In this document: positions 31,606 through 44,228 of the stretch, piece by piece
Position numbering within the stretch: position 1 is the stretch's first letter
How the letters are laid out: each line of letters opens with the position of its first letter
DNA from: Symsagittifera roscoffensis
Taxonomy: Eukaryota > Xenacoelomorpha > Acoela > Convolutidae
Assembly: GCF_963678635.1 (NCBI RefSeq)
Contig: NC_087063.1
Coordinates: forward strand, 69,292,727-69,356,726
DNA length: 64,000 bases
Direction: 5' to 3'
Position numbers and translations under genes: made by a program
The notes under the pieces: generated by a model
Databases searched by the model: none
Told to the model about the DNA's origin: nothing
The model's input: the letters and a program-made list of their open reading frames with translations, nothing else

Positions 31606-34600
31606 AATAGCAGAGAGAAGAGTGAGAAAATGAGCGAACTCCTCGAAAATTGAAATAGTCAAAATAGAGACGGTAATTTGAATAAGAAGAGATTTTTTTG
31701 AGAGCTATCAACCACCTCTTCTGAAACTTTGATTCGAAGCATTCTTTTTTTGAGTAATTTTTGAGTAAATAACCTTCATTGAAGGGAAATTCGGCCTTTA
31801 ATGGATGATATATTGTGAAAAATAATCGCCCTTATCAGATGTGGCAATGTGACAATCCGACTGCTAACTCTCTAGTCAGCAAAGCTTGTAGAGTTAACTG
31901 GAGCTCAATGGGTTCTCCCGAGCAGCGATATGAGAGGTGCTAATTGCTGTGATCCAGCAATTTGAAAGCTTCTGAAAAGTAACTAATTTCAAATAAATCT
32001 TGCTAACTTTGACAGCTTATGTGCCCCGAACAGACTTTCAGTTGCTTCACTTGTAAATAGTTTTTTTTCTAATATCAGAAAAATACGAGAAGAAAGGTCA
32101 TAGTCAACGGAAGTCTTTATCTGAACTTGGATTTTTAAAAGTTTGAATTGGTCCCGGTTTGCGCATTTTTGTTACATAACCACTTGAAATCAACGATTAA
32201 AAACGATAACAGCCTTTAAAATTGCGAGAAAGTCGAAAGAATTCAAATGAAAAACTGAACTTCAATTGTTATTTGACATGCTGTCTTTGACATGCTGAAA
32301 TACAAAGCAGGAAGACTTTTTTGAATCGGGACAGAAACCTGGAGGAGCAATTTCAATGCGGACTCAGTGAAATCAGTTCATTGCGAAAAATTAATGAGCA
32401 TAAATACTGAGGAATTGTCCCGCTGAATTAGCCCAGCATTTAGATTAAAACGTTTTGGATTACTTATAACCTAAATGATTTTCCTTTACCAGTAAAAGTT
32501 AGAGTTAAAGTACACTTAAGATAGAGTAAATTAACTTAAATTGTTATGTTTTATGGTATTTTTTAAGGTAAATTCACCTGATTTTTTTGAGTGCATACTC
32601 CAGAAAAATCGTTGCTGATGTATTGATCTACTGAATTTACCTACATCAAAACATTTTTTCTTTTTCAAGCTGAGATAGGATGATGACAGCTAGGTTGACC
32701 CTTCAATCATTCACACACTGAGCAACAAAGGTGAACAACAAAGGATCCCTATTGTTTATAAAGAAAAAAAAACATTAAGAAAAACAGTAAACAACCATAT
32801 ATTGGACAATTTTCATTGCTTTTCAATCGAGTGAACTAAACCTGCTTCTGAAATGAATTTTCAAAATGGTTTTGGACAAATTATTGCACCGATCATTACA
32901 AAATTTTGAAACGCAAGCCAAAATTTTTGAGAAATATTTTTTAAAAAAATTATTGTTTTATGGAAAAATGTTAGTCATAGAGTTTCCATAAATGAAAAAT
33001 TATTTGTCATAGACCTTTCATGCAAATTTCTGTACTTATGGAATTGCATGAAAAATGTATGATATCGCAGTTTTCCATATACGAAAATTGTATGCGTAGC
33101 TTTTTCGGTCAACCCGGGCAATGTAGCTTTTCTAAGAAAACTTTGAATATGTTGGCTTTTCTCGCGAAAAGAAACGGTTACTGTAACAAATACAATCAGC
33201 TTTTAGGAACGTACGATTCCATTGTGAACTAGAAGAGAGAACTCAAGATGAATAGTTAAAATTGTGGTTACCAAACGTTGGAGGCATAGAGAAAAAGTAA
33301 GAGCGAACACGCTTTAGCGGTTCAAACCCGGGTCTAACTCCATAGACCAAAAAGGCTAGTCATACATTTTCATACAATTCATCTAAGAGAAAAAACTATC
33401 ATAGTCAGAACTGTTTCACGGAGCCAAAATAAGCACTAGATGGGCACTGAAATCTTGAGACAAGTCATTGTAAAGTTAAACTTTTGTCGCAATAATCAAA
33501 GAAAACGAAAGAACAAAAAATAACCAAGAGAGCGTTGTTGTTTCGTAATCCCTATACTTTTCACAAAATACGCAGACAGTTTGGTCTCGTAATGTAGATC
33601 AATTAATTTTTTTTATAGATTTTCAGCCGATTAAGCTCAGATGTTTGTTTTTTTTTCGAATCAATTTGAAAAACCAAAAACGAAACAAAAATATTTTGTT
33701 CTTAGGGCTATGTGCTGACATGCTGAGATTTAAAAAGTGGAACTGGCGATCGCCTGGAAGTCCGTCAAAATCGAACTGATCTGGTCAAATTTCTATTCTT
33801 AAGCCGACACTAACAATTGTGACAAGAAAAAACACTCGTATGTCAAGGCAAAACCCTGAATATTTTACGACTGCTCTTTAATCCACGTTGAATAGATTTT
33901 TAATTTAAAAATAATTGAAAACTAAAAATTTCGGCCAAAATCGAAGATCCAGCATGAAAGTTTGAGTCGTACGAAATTATTATGACAGACTAGATAGCTC
34001 AATCCAATTCGGTACAATTTTGTGTGCGGGAGAATTCGCCACGCATTGCTAATTCGCGTTATATGTTTTCAAAATTATGGGTAAATCTTCAAAAAGCACA
34101 TAAATTAGTCCAAAAATTAGTCCCAAAAGTTTGCAAAAAAAGATTGGAGGTTAAAACAATTTTAAATTTGATTTCAGGGAGTAGATATCTTCAACAGGGC
34201 ATTTTTTGTTAAATACTATTATTTTGGTTGCCAAAAAGTGAGTTAATGGAAAAAACCACACCCAGTCAGGACTCCAGCCGTAATTAGGGTTCTTTGCTTA
34301 TTGCTAGTTGCCGTCGGAACAATAAGCAAGCGAAAGCAAGCTTTGTTTTTTAAAAAAAAAAGAAATCCTCCAGTCAAAAACTCAACACCGAAAAGCCACA
34401 ACCATATGTATAGGTAATTTGGAACTCTTTTTTTTTCAAAAATCTAGTAAGATGCTAGAAAACGATGCTAGTATGATACAATAAAGGCAATGCAAAAAAT
34501 GTAGAGTAGTTGAGACTGAAGGCAAGGGACTATATGTAAACAAGACTTAGAGAAATTTAAGCTGACTATTAAGAATTGTAAGTGAAATTACTGAGCATTT

Positions 34601-34799
34601 CACAGCAGTTTATAGGTCAAGATGTTCTAGTGGTGAGCGCGCCTCTTCTGGGATCACGAAGATCAATGGAGCGATCCCCCACCGAAATATTTTTTTTTGA
34701 GAATGGGTCTGAATGAAAAAAACAACCCCCACAAAATATATTCCTTATTTTCTTTAAAAGTCGGAACAAAAGGCAAAAAAGCAATCATCAACCCAAGGA
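31606..34799. other. AT-rich intergenic DNA
   Basis: No gene was recognised. Long homopolymer T/A runs are common. Two short tRNA-like patches (about 33275-33340 and 34622-34680) are noted separately. Short words around CATACAATT/TTGTATG recur at 33000-33090, 33360-33385 and again near 62205-62320, suggesting a dispersed low-copy repeat. Confidence 0.5.
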
Positions 34800-35130
34800 A
34801 ATTACTCGGGTGAGCGCAAGCTTCCAATTCATCATGGTACAAGCCCAGAGAGATTATGGATAAACGGCAATTTTGCGCAAACTGTGGTTTGGTTGGCCAA
34901 CGTATGGCTGAATGCAAACGCCACAAACCAATTTTGGGTTATTCTTCGAATAGAGAAGACATTGATTAGATGAGTGAAGTTGAATTCTATAACGGTCTTA
35001 TAAATTATATTATATTGCGATGCGTTTTCTACAACCAAGAGGGTCATTTTTGTTTGGATTGTTTGTTGTTTTTAGGAATCCGTTAAAAAACGGAGGTAAT
35101 CAGAAACACAATTCACGTTGGCTGCATTTC
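34800..35130 (+). pseudogene. Decayed gag fragment of an Element A relative
   Basis: Sequence here aligns by eye with Element A gag at about 8340-8680. It holds the segment around the TGGTACAAGCC start, a first CCHC knuckle with C/C spacing retained and an altered third ligand region, the acidic linker and the second knuckle (tryptophan/leucine-rich end included). Stops (for example TAG at about 34967) and substitutions interrupt it. No LTR is attached. It shows an older lineage of the Element A family in this locus. Confidence 0.75.
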
Positions 35131-35983
35131 ACAACACATGGAACCGATAGTGTTAGAATCTGGATCTACAACTGGAAGAATAAAAAATACTCTTTTTCTA
35201 AAATAGTGAAGGTGGTATCTGAAGTTGCAGTCAGTCAAAAATCGACTACACCGGAATAACGAGCTCTAGAGATTAACAATTAGACGGTAGGATTGGGAGT
35301 GTTAAGAAAATTTTTCTTCTAACCCAACGGTTAGTCAAGTCTTGAGACTTTTTTTATTATCATTTTTTTTGTCTGAGTGTTCAGTAAGCTTTTTTACTAC
35401 CCAACGGAAAATTAAAGTTTCAGCTAGTATTTTGAGTTTTAACCTCATCAACGAATATCAAAACTCATCAACGAATATCTTTTTTTTGCAGCAATTGATT
35501 TTTTTATGCTACAGTTTGTCTCAATTTTTTGGTTTAGTAGATTAATTTTGCAAAAGAGAAACTCAAAAGTTCAAATGAAACTTTCGCAAACTTTAACGAA
35601 TTATTTCATCAATTCATTTTTTTCTCATTCTTCTCATTTTTATATGAGAACCAATTATATTTTATACCAGTTCATATTCTTAAAGTTTTGATGTTTGCTT
35701 CATTAGTAAAAAATCATCGACTTCATGATGCAACTTCATTTATTTAATAGATTCGATGGCGAAAAACTAAAGCATGTTCCATCAAAATTTTAAATGCACC
35801 AAATACAAAATTAACTTGAATCTAAATGTTCGCACAAATTCTTATATAATCGTAATAATGTGGTTCCTGCGAATCGCAGGAATCGCAGAGGAGCTATCAG
35901 AAGGCTTTTACAGTTCAGTCGAGGAAACTCCATTTGTATTATCTCCCCACATTCCAGGCTATGTTATTTTATTGTGCGAAGCA
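35131..35983. other. AT-rich spacer
   Basis: Mostly T-rich, no gene. A short duplication, AAACTCATCAACGAATATC-like at about 35440-35480, is visible. Confidence 0.4.
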
Positions 35984-36120
35984 CTATGATACGTGCTTTT
36001 GGAAAAAGGAGATCAGATGTCTTCATTGCGAAACCATTTAAGTACGACCTTACCACTATGATACGTGCTTTTGGAAAAACGAGATCAGATGTCTTCATTG
36101 CGGAACCATTTAAGTATCAT
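35984..36120. repeat. 70-bp direct duplication
   Basis: The block starting ACTATGATACGTGCTTTTGG occurs at about 35984 and again at about 36055, nearly identical through GAACCATTTAAGTA. A diverged third relative is at about 36815-36850. Confidence 0.85.
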
Positions 36121-37990
36121 GTCTCAGATTGCAAGAAAATTTTGCGATTCAAAAGGTGGTTTCATGCTGATTCAGAAGGTCAAATCGAACACTCACACAC
36201 TTCAACAAAACGCTCGTACATTTCTATTTACTCTGTAACCTTTTTTGCTTAATTCTATTATTTACTCTCTTTTTAGTGTAATCTTTTTTATTCACTTTTT
36301 TATGATGCAAATTGAGTTCTGGGCTTGCCGAGCAAAACAAGTTCCAGTAAAGCAAAAACAAAACAGCCTCTCACTGAGCTTTTTGTTTTTGGAAGGAGCC
36401 AGCATTTTCTCAGTCAATTATTTTTGTAAACATAATATTAATTCAAGTAACTTTATAGTCTCTAATTCGAAAGTCTGTCTAATCATGTTTTTTTGATTGT
36501 TTCGCTTACCCGCGCACTGAGGTTAGAACCAAAAAAGGATATAAAGACAGCAAAAAAAATAGTCTATTGCAAAAAAAACTGATTTTCAGTGGTGCAACAA
36601 TTAACTCAACAAAACTCACACGGCTTCAAAAGCGAGCAATTTTTAAGAATTATGGTACAGTGAGAATTTTGGTTTCTTTAGAAAAATTTAACGTCTGAGT
36701 TTACTAATTAGATTTGATTGAGGAAAAGAAAGCTGGTTCCATTAAAACAATTTCCGACATCAACAGTTAGTTTATGTTTAATTCAAACAATCGCTTAGAG
36801 TCTTAATTGAGGTTTGATGTCTTTCATCGCGAAACCATTCAAGTATTTTGTCTGCAGTTGCAAAGAAATTTTGCGATTCAAAAAGTGGTTTGATTCTGAT
36901 TCAGAAGATCGTTTGGCTCTTCATTCCCACCTCACATGAGCATTATTTTTATGGTGTAGTGATTGGCTTTGCAAGGTTGACAATAAATATCAAATGTGTT
37001 TGTTAGGACTTAATCAGTCCGAGCAGAAATTGTTGAAGAGATCGGACAAATTAATCTAAAAAATTCACTGAAATGTCGCAGCTTGGGGGCGGAGAAAAAA
37101 CAGCCGGTCGTTTTTTCAAAAAAAAAAACAACTTGTTTAAAATTAGAGGTCCAATCAAACACTCACACACTTCACAAAAAACGTATACAGTTCAATTTTC
37201 ATTGAAATTTTCTTTGCTTAGTTTTGATATTTGTTTTCATTTTAAATTAGTGTAATAAATTTTTAAAAATTTATTCAATGAAGCTTCAATTTTTGCTTGC
37301 CGGCCAAAAAAAATTCCGAGAAAACAAAAAGCAGCCATTCAATGAGGTTTTTTTTGTTAATCTCATGTACTCTAAAAGGAGGAGCCAAATTTTTTCAAAA
37401 TTCGTTTCCTTATTCAAAATATTGAATCATGTAACTCTGTAGTGAATAAGTTCGGAAGCCAAAAAAAACTCGATTAAAGAAAAAAGTTTGTTGCAATGTT
37501 TGTTTTGCAGGTTGAAGTAGAAAAAAAATTTTTATTGCCGAAACCTCAAAAATTTAATTGCTTGATAGATTTTTTTGTCTAGTGTTTTTGGTTTTTTGAT
37601 CCTAGGAAGTGCTGTTGCCTAATTGAGTTTAAGTGGCGTAACAATTAACGCAACAAATCTCAAATTTTTTCAAAAACTAGCAATTTAAATGACTTAAACT
37701 GCTTTTAAATTTTTGTTTCATTAGAAAAAGTCATCATCTGTATTTGTTTTTTAGACTTGATGGAATATAGTAAGAACGGCAACAATTATTTCAACTTATT
37801 TGAGGTTCAGTGTCTCTCAAACAAGTAATATTTGAGTATCATGTCTTAAGTTGCAAAAGATAACATGCTGTTCAAAATATGATTTCTTGTTGATTCAGAA
37901 GCTTCGTTTTTTAAAAAGAAAACAAAATCGCTTTTCCTAAATTTCGAAACTCACACTTGAACAAAAAAGCTTATTCAATTGAATTTCAAA
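36120..37990. repeat. Two old divergent tandem copies of a unit of about 1 kb
   Basis: Landmarks recur in order about 960-1040 bp apart: AACACTCACACACTTC (36188, 37156), GCTTGCCG (about 36324, 37296), CAACAATTAA (about 36595 and 37640), and TGATTCAGAAG (36168, 36897, 37889). Identity is low. Parts also resemble 39690-39960 and 40970-41110, so the whole 36-41 kb region appears built from one decayed repeat family. Confidence 0.6.
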
Positions 37991-38439
37991 TGAGTTGTTG
38001 TTTGATTATTCATGAAATTTTTTAAAATTAGAATGACCTGTTTCCAACAAAAACAGACAAAATGGACAGAAAAAATTAAAACTATTTCTCAAAACTTGAA
38101 AACAATTTCCGAAAAAAACCAGCAAACACCACATGACCTTTACCAAATGAAATATCAATGATACACCGACGAAGAACCAGATATTTATGAAACAAATATA
38201 GACACACAAAAACTGAATAACGAAAAAATTAATAGCCCAGAAAAATCTTATCATAAGTTCAAGCCAAAAGATACCAACAATTAACCCAATAACTGAGCAA
38301 TAAAAAAAGATACCATTACCAGATTATTTAAAACAAATTGAAACCAGTAGGCACAAATTCACAAGTTCCACTCAAATAACAAATACAGCAGAATTACTAT
38401 AATTGACAATAAATTCATCAACTACATTTAATAAACCCT

Positions 38440-38960
38440 AATGATTTTCACAGGAACAGACCATGAATACTCTGTTGAAGATTATTTATTTGCCGTAGCA
38501 GCTAACCTATTATTAAATATAGAACCAGAATCTAATTACACGATTCTTCATCAAATACGTATTTATAGACGTACAGCAGTGGAACAAATTACACTCAACG
38601 GATTAGACTAAGAATGGTTTTCAGATTTTCCAAAACAAATAAAACACGATTGGAAACGATTTACACAAAAATTTTCAAAATGTAATAATGCGAAAAAAAT
38701 AAACAGCGACAAAAAATTTCTTATAGTCAAATCCGCAGTTTACCAATCGAAACAATTAAGCAACTAGCTGTTAGAATAGAAACATTGGTATAGAAAGCAT
38801 ACTCTTCAAATACACAATTGATTACAAAAGCACAAACGTGAGAGAGATTTTATTGATGACTTTAAGATCAATTTTATCAAAAAATGAAAACCAATAAAAG
38901 GTGCATTTTTGTCAGTCGATGCAAAATATGCAAATAAGAAAACAAATTTCGAATAAAAAA
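38440..38960 (+). pseudogene. Decayed gag fragment of an Element B relative
   Basis: The start, TTTTCACAGGAACAGACC at about 38447, matches Element B gag at about 46475, and similarity continues through the capsid-like region to about 38850 (Element B 46860). Frame breaks and stops (for example TAG/TAA near 38605 and 38790) make it non-functional. At its right end it merges into the tandem duplication that follows. Confidence 0.8.
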
Positions 38961-39469
38961 TAACAAAACAACATAGTAAAAGAACTAAAAAAACTAACTT
39001 TATTTGAGTATAAATAAGTTTTCAACGCTTAAATTAAACAAACGGTAAGCCAAACCTTTCAAACTGGTTTGAAATCAAATATTTCAAACTGTTTTTTTTC
39101 GAAATTGGGGATTTTTTGTATAGTTTTTTCATGTTTCAAACACGACTAAGAAGGATATATTATGATTTATCACTCAACCCAGTTCGATGATTTTTTGCGG
39201 TGCCTATTTTTTGGGACAAACAAAAGAAAAACAACTAAAACACACCCGAATACAAAATTCTTCTCCATTTTCAATGTTCGCAATAACAAGCAGAAATATC
39301 AAGGAAACTAGAAAGAAATCAAGAAAACTTAAGAGTTACAATTGTTTCAAATATTTAAACAACAACGTCACGTATAAACAGTGTACAAGCCTCTAAGAAT
39401 GAACTACCAGAAAAATTATACAGTTAGTATTAGGTACGACAGAAACCCAAATTTTAAAAAAAACCTCTT

Positions 39470-39660
39470 TCGAAAAATGATGTAATTACTGTACACGACA
39501 GAGACACGGCATTGCCGAATGTCCACAAAGACAACAAGACAAATCAAATCGACCACCAAAACATAAAGACCAAAATAAATTTTTTCACCAATACATGGAG
39601 AAAGACCAAAATTTAACTAATCGAAATATTCAAAATAATAATATTTCAGGAAAAACCGGG
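39470..39660 (+). pseudogene. Decayed gag zinc-knuckle region, Element B type (copy 1)
   Basis: A CCHC knuckle in frame (TGTAATTACTG ... CATTGCCGAATGT) aligns with Element B gag 47190-47240 and continues into the basic stretch after it. There is no open frame beyond about 60 codons. Confidence 0.75.
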
Positions 39661-40635
39661 AGCCATGATTTACTCAGTCATCCAATTTTTTATTTTAGAA
39701 GTTGATATCATATAACCTTGTAGTCTTTAGGTTTGGAAACACAACAGTTAAATTAGACAAAATATATTTAAAAATTCTATACTATTTTTCTTATGGGCAT
39801 TGGAGTTGGAAGAAAAAAATGAACTTCGGACAACAAAATCTTTTTTCTCTTAAGAAAATCTCTCAAAGTCAAATGCATTTATATTCAGCGTTATTGCTTG
39901 TTGATGCTACAAAAAGACGTTGCCTAATTGAGTTTCAGTGATACAACAATTAAAGCATCAAAACAGATACCAATTCGCGACCTAACAACTATTATGAAAT
40001 AGGCTGCAGAGAGAGATTTTTTTCTATGACTTTAATACCAATATTATCAAAAAATGAAAACCAATAAAAGGGGTACTTTTGTCAGTCGATGCAAAATATG
40101 CAAATAAGAAAACAATTTTTGAATACAAATAACAAAACAACATAGTAAAAGAACTGAAAAAACTAACTTTATTTGAGTAAAAATAAGTTTTCAACGCTTA
40201 AATTAAACAAAAGGTAAGCCTAACTTTCCAAACTGGTTTGAAATCAAATATTTCAAATTGGTTTTTCTCGAAATTGGGGATTTTTTGTATAATTTTTTCA
40301 TGTTTCAAACACGACTAAGAAGGCTATATTTTGATTTATCACTCAACCCAGTTCGATGATTTTTTGCGGTGCCTGTTTTTTTGACAAACAAAAGAAAAAC
40401 AACTAAAACACACCCGAATACAAAATTCTTCTCCATTTTCAATGTTCGCAATAACAAGCAGAAATCACAAAGAAACTAGAAAAAAAAAACAGAAAACTTA
40501 GAGTTACAGTTTGGTTCAAACATTTATACAACAACGTCACGTATAAACAGTGTACAGGACTCTAAAAATGAACTACCAGAAAAATTATACAGTTAGTATT
40601 AGGTACGACAGAAACCAAAATTAAAAAAAAAACCT

Positions 40636-40810
40636 CTTTCGAAAAACGATGTAATTACTGTACACGACACAGACACGGCATTGCCGAATGTCCACAAAGA
40701 CAACAAGACAAATCAAATCGACCACCAAAACATAAAGATCAAAATAAAGTTTTTTACCAATACACGGAGAAATTTAACTAATCGAAATATCCAAAATAAT
40801 AATATTTCAG
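40636..40810 (+). pseudogene. Decayed gag zinc-knuckle region, Element B type (copy 2)
   Basis: Duplicate of 39470-39660 within the 1.15-kb tandem repeat, with a small deletion after the TTTTTTACCAATACA segment. Confidence 0.75.
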
Positions 40811-41145
40811 GAAAAAACCGGGAGCCATGATTTTCTCAGTCATCCGATTTTTTAAAACACACCCGAATACAAAATTCCTCTCCATTTTCAATGTTCGCAA
40901 TAACAAGCAGAAAACTATGAGACAAAACTATTTTAAAATTCTAATCTATTTTTTTATGGGCATTGGGCAATTTTTTTTTTCTCTTTAGAAAATCTTACAA
41001 AGTCGAATGCATTTTTATTCAGCGTTTTTGCTTGTTGATGTTACAAAAAGACTTTGCCTAATTGAGCTTCAGTGATGCAACATTTAAAGCATCAAAGCAG
41101 ATAGCACTTCGCAACCTAACAACTATTATGAATTAGGCTGCAGTT

Positions 41146-42568
41146 GTATTTTATGTTTCAGTTCATTTTAAAAAAAAATCTGTTCAAACTCAAATCAAAT
41201 TTTATTGTTAGGTGTATTATTGCAGAAGATATCTTTTTCAAGATATTTCTTTTATTTTTGAAACCAAGATAACGTTCATTCAAAAGATTCAAAGGTACAA
41301 TTGATGGCAGAAAAAACTTTGTACAGAACTACCCATTTGTACAAAAAATACAGTGTTTCCTACAGCGATTTTTTACGAGGTAAAAAGCTCAAATTATTTG
41401 AATTTCTATCCCAGTCTCGTGAAATGACGACAGTACAGGGCAGATTATGAGGAAAAAACTATCATAACAGGCTGTCTATCATTTTACATGAAGATCGTCT
41501 TGTGCATATAGTTTTTTGTTCAGCCTTGAAACTGGTTGCATTCAAAACTTTCAGAAGTTTGATTCACTGCTGAGTGGGAATGTTTTTGAAGTTTTGCTTC
41601 TTAACACCTTCTGAGTGATTTTTTAGCTCTTGAAGAAAGCTAAGTTTCCTGTAAAGAAACCCAACCCGCTCTGCTAAAATGGATAAAAATAGACTCTGAA
41701 TGAAAACAACTGCTCGAACGAGAGTGACCACTAAATGTATGTGCCAACTTCAATTCAGTTTCTAAATCATAACAATTTCAAACCAATGTAAAAGTTTTAA
41801 TAAACGATTTTTTTTATAAGATTCCCCCGCGCGCTATTTATTAAGTCAGTAAAAAATAAAGCTTTTTTAACGTCTTTTATAAAAAACTACCATACCTCAT
41901 TTAAAAATGGAATAACTTTCAAGCCGGAATAAATCACCGCTCACGCGTTAATAGTCAGAAATTTATCGCGCGTTAATTATCCAAACTGGCATACTTTAAA
42001 AGCTCATAAAGCAACTTCATAATCATTTATTCAAAAATCAAGCATTTCTAGATTTGATAAAGATGTCTAGGCAGAAAAAGGCTAGTTAAAAGATGAAAAT
42101 TGTCTTTAGAAAATCTAACAATTCCGAGCCAAAATAATCCGTCTTTTTCTTCAAAAATTGGATACAAAATATTTACATCAACGTAGGTATAGCATTTGCG
42201 GCCAATAATTGTTTGTCTACAGTATGTGTTTAGTAGGTAAACTGTATAAAACTGTAAAAAAAAACTGTATAAAGAAATATGTTTAAGATTAAAACCAAAA
42301 AAAAAATTTTTTGGTTTTTTTGTTAATAAATGTTATTAAGTGATCAATGACTTATTAAGTGATCAATGAGAACACTAAATAATAATAAAAAAAGGAAAAC
42401 AGTATCCTTTATATTCGATTACTGAAATTTTACTTTTGTACAAAATTTTGTACAAAAAGTAAAAGAAAATACAATTGATCTGAAATTATTATATTTTTTC
42501 TATAAATTTTCATCCAATTTTTTCAATAGTGGAAATAGTTTTTTTGGTTCTGTTGAAAATTTCTCATT
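41146..42568. other. AT-rich spacer left of Element B
   Basis: No gene. An 18-bp direct repeat TTATTAAGTGATCAATGA (about 42333 and 42351) and a short palindromic TTTTGTACAAAATTTTGTAC run (about 42434) are the only structures I see. The last four bases, CATT (42565-42568), are the left copy of Element B's target duplication. Confidence 0.5.
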
Positions 42569-42976
42569 TGGAACCTGATCTAAACTATATTTTATGATTG
42601 GATAAATTAAATGTTTTACCAATGTAAAGTATTTAATATTAACCAATCATGATCCATCTAACTAACAACCCACTTATTTGTAAGTGCTGAAGTTACTTGT
42701 AATTTCAGCACCAGAGAGATTTGAATTTAACTTAGAAATTAGTTGGACTCTCCCGAGCACTTCAGCAGCCGCAATAAACCAGTATACCCTAGATCTATTG
42801 AGCCTAGCAGAGACTAGTTAAACAACCTGAGACTAGATAGTATAAGAGTAAGATTAGGATCGGTATTAGACTAAGAAGTTGCACGAATCTATCCGGCCGA
42901 AAATAAGATAGCGTGACGAGCAGACGGTGTACCCTATCCGAAATTACTCTATGAGTTACACTTCGGTCCTAACTCA
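42569..42976 (+). repeat. Element B 5' LTR
   Basis: 408 bp, starting TGGAACCTGATC and ending CCTAACTCA, identical by eye to 61014-61421. An AT-rich TATATTTTA near 42586 could serve as a TATA-like element, and AATAAA is at 42773-42778. Confidence 0.95.
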
Positions 42977-42978
42977 TC

Positions 42979-43001
42979 TGGTGCGACCATAAGTCTCGAA
43001 C
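42979..43001 (+). other. Element B primer-binding site
   Basis: Two bases after the LTR comes TGGTGCGACCATAAGTCTCG followed by AAC. Its complement ends in CCA and contains GTTCGAG in the position of a tRNA T-loop, about 22 nt from the end, so it reads like a nearly complete tRNA 3' arm. The tRNA isotype is not assigned. Confidence 0.75.
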
Positions 43002-43064
43002 AAGACCTTACTAGATTAGAATTAACCAAAAATAGATTAGAAATTAGACAAAAACATTTACAAA

Positions 43065-43298
43065 ATGTTATACGACAATAATTTAATTGAAATGTCTCTC
43101 CGACTCAATAGATCAGAGCCAATATTCCGAACCATAATAGAACTACCCGGAATTGGAAGAAGACCTCGAACCAAAGACGACATACGACAAAGTAGAAACT
43201 TGCCGTATAGTTATATGATAGTTCGGCAAAAGCCAGAACAAACTTTTATATTTCGAATACTACTTGCAATGAATTTAGATTTCTATTTGCAAACATAA
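43065..43298 (+). CDS. Small leader ORF of Element B (77 aa), uncertain
   Basis: A mixed-charge small protein opening at the first ATG after the primer-binding site, with adenines before the ATG. There is no signal peptide or known domain. It could be a regulatory upstream ORF, the first exon of a spliced mRNA, or chance. Its position between the primer site and the hairpins is the only support. Confidence 0.3.
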   Translation: MLYDNNLIEMSLRLNRSEPIFRTIIELPGIGRRPRTKDDIRQSRNLPYSYMIVRQKPEQTFIFRILLAMNLDFYLQT

Positions 43299-43627
43299 AA
43301 CCTTGAAGTTACTCTTCAAAATCATTTCAGGCGCTAAACAAATTTATTAATATACAATAACGATTGATAAAAAGATCTAAGATCATTTTCCTAAAACTCT
43401 GCAGTATTATACAAAACATGTTTGAAAAATATTTATTGGAAAACAAAAATAAAAATTAGTAGCATGACAATAAATGGTTAGTAATCATAAATCATCCTGT
43501 TGTTCCAGCTTCATCACCTAAAACATAACAGCAATCATCAACTCACTAATATCATAAAACACTAAATCTTTCCTTTACACACATTTAAAATTTTATTAAA
43601 ACTTAAATTCACTTAATTTTAAAACCA

Positions 43628-43712
43628 GATCATCAAGGCTTATCCTTGGATCTTAAATCATTTTCTACTTAATTAAATTTTAAATTTGATCATCAAGGCT
43701 TATCCTTGGATC
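43628..43712 (+). promoter_or_regulatory. Twin identical 25-nt stem-loops in Element B leader
   Basis: The 25-nt word running from GATCATCAAGG to CCTTGGATC occurs twice, at 43628-43652 and 43688-43712. In RNA each copy can fold as CAAGG-CTTAT-CCTTG with an outer GATC/GATC pairing across a two-base bulge. Paired hairpins in a retroviral leader often act in packaging or dimerisation. That role is inferred. Confidence 0.55.
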
Positions 43713-44228
43713 AAACAGAACAACTTTGTTCTCCCCCACCCACTTAATTAGTGTCTAACGACCTCAAACGTCGATTCACTACCCAACCCTTCCTAAAGAC
43801 CCAAGACTAATAGAAATTTTTAAAACAAAACTAATCATTCAAATTAGGATAAACAGTGAAGAACTTCGGTTATTCATCCTTCACTTGACCCCCCCTTTTA
43901 CCAGACCCAGGATAAATCTTAGACTTAGTAAGTTTAAAATAGTATCTAACGAACTACTCGCGTTCTAATTATACCTGAACCTTGTGGATCGATTTACTAT
44001 TCTCCAACCCTTGAACACAATCACTACCCCTAAGTAAGATTAAGTAAGTTAACACCTTAGCTTATACTAGTCACGAGAAAGTAAAAATCATTCTTCGGAA
44101 TCGATATACTTTTCTCTCCAACCCTGAACAAATAGACCCAGGTTAAGCTAACCAAAAAATCGTAAGAACTAACAGTTTAAGAAAATAGAAATCATTTAAC
44201 AACCTTTGCATCCGTCATTCTAAACCTT

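Larger units (their letters stand above)
38855..41145. repeat. Tandem duplication of a unit of about 1.15 kb containing decayed Element B-type gag
   Basis: The stretch about 38855-40005 is repeated at about 40006-41145 in the same order. Shared landmarks are AAAATGAAAACCAATAAAAG (38880, 40053), TTTCAAACACGACTAAGAAG (39132, 40303), the CCHC-knuckle gag relic (39478, 40644) and CCTAACAACTATTATGAA (39979, 41115). The second copy has lost part of the middle, and a 60-bp piece (from AACACACCCGAATACAAAAT) is present a third time at about 40857. Confidence 0.8.
42977..44228 (+). other. Element B leader
   Basis: A 1.25-kb untranslated leader. It contains a 77-codon ORF (43065-43298) starting just after the primer site, a twin stem-loop repeat (43628 and 43688), and loosely repeated blocks containing CCAACCCTT/CCAACCCTG (about 43780, 44005, 44118). 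Packaging and dimerisation signals would be expected here; the twin hairpins are the best candidates. Confidence 0.6.

Noticed and set aside
33272-33338. A functional tRNA gene
   Set aside because: Too short, with a mismatched T-stem and no clear anticodon arm; kept only as a tRNA-like finding.
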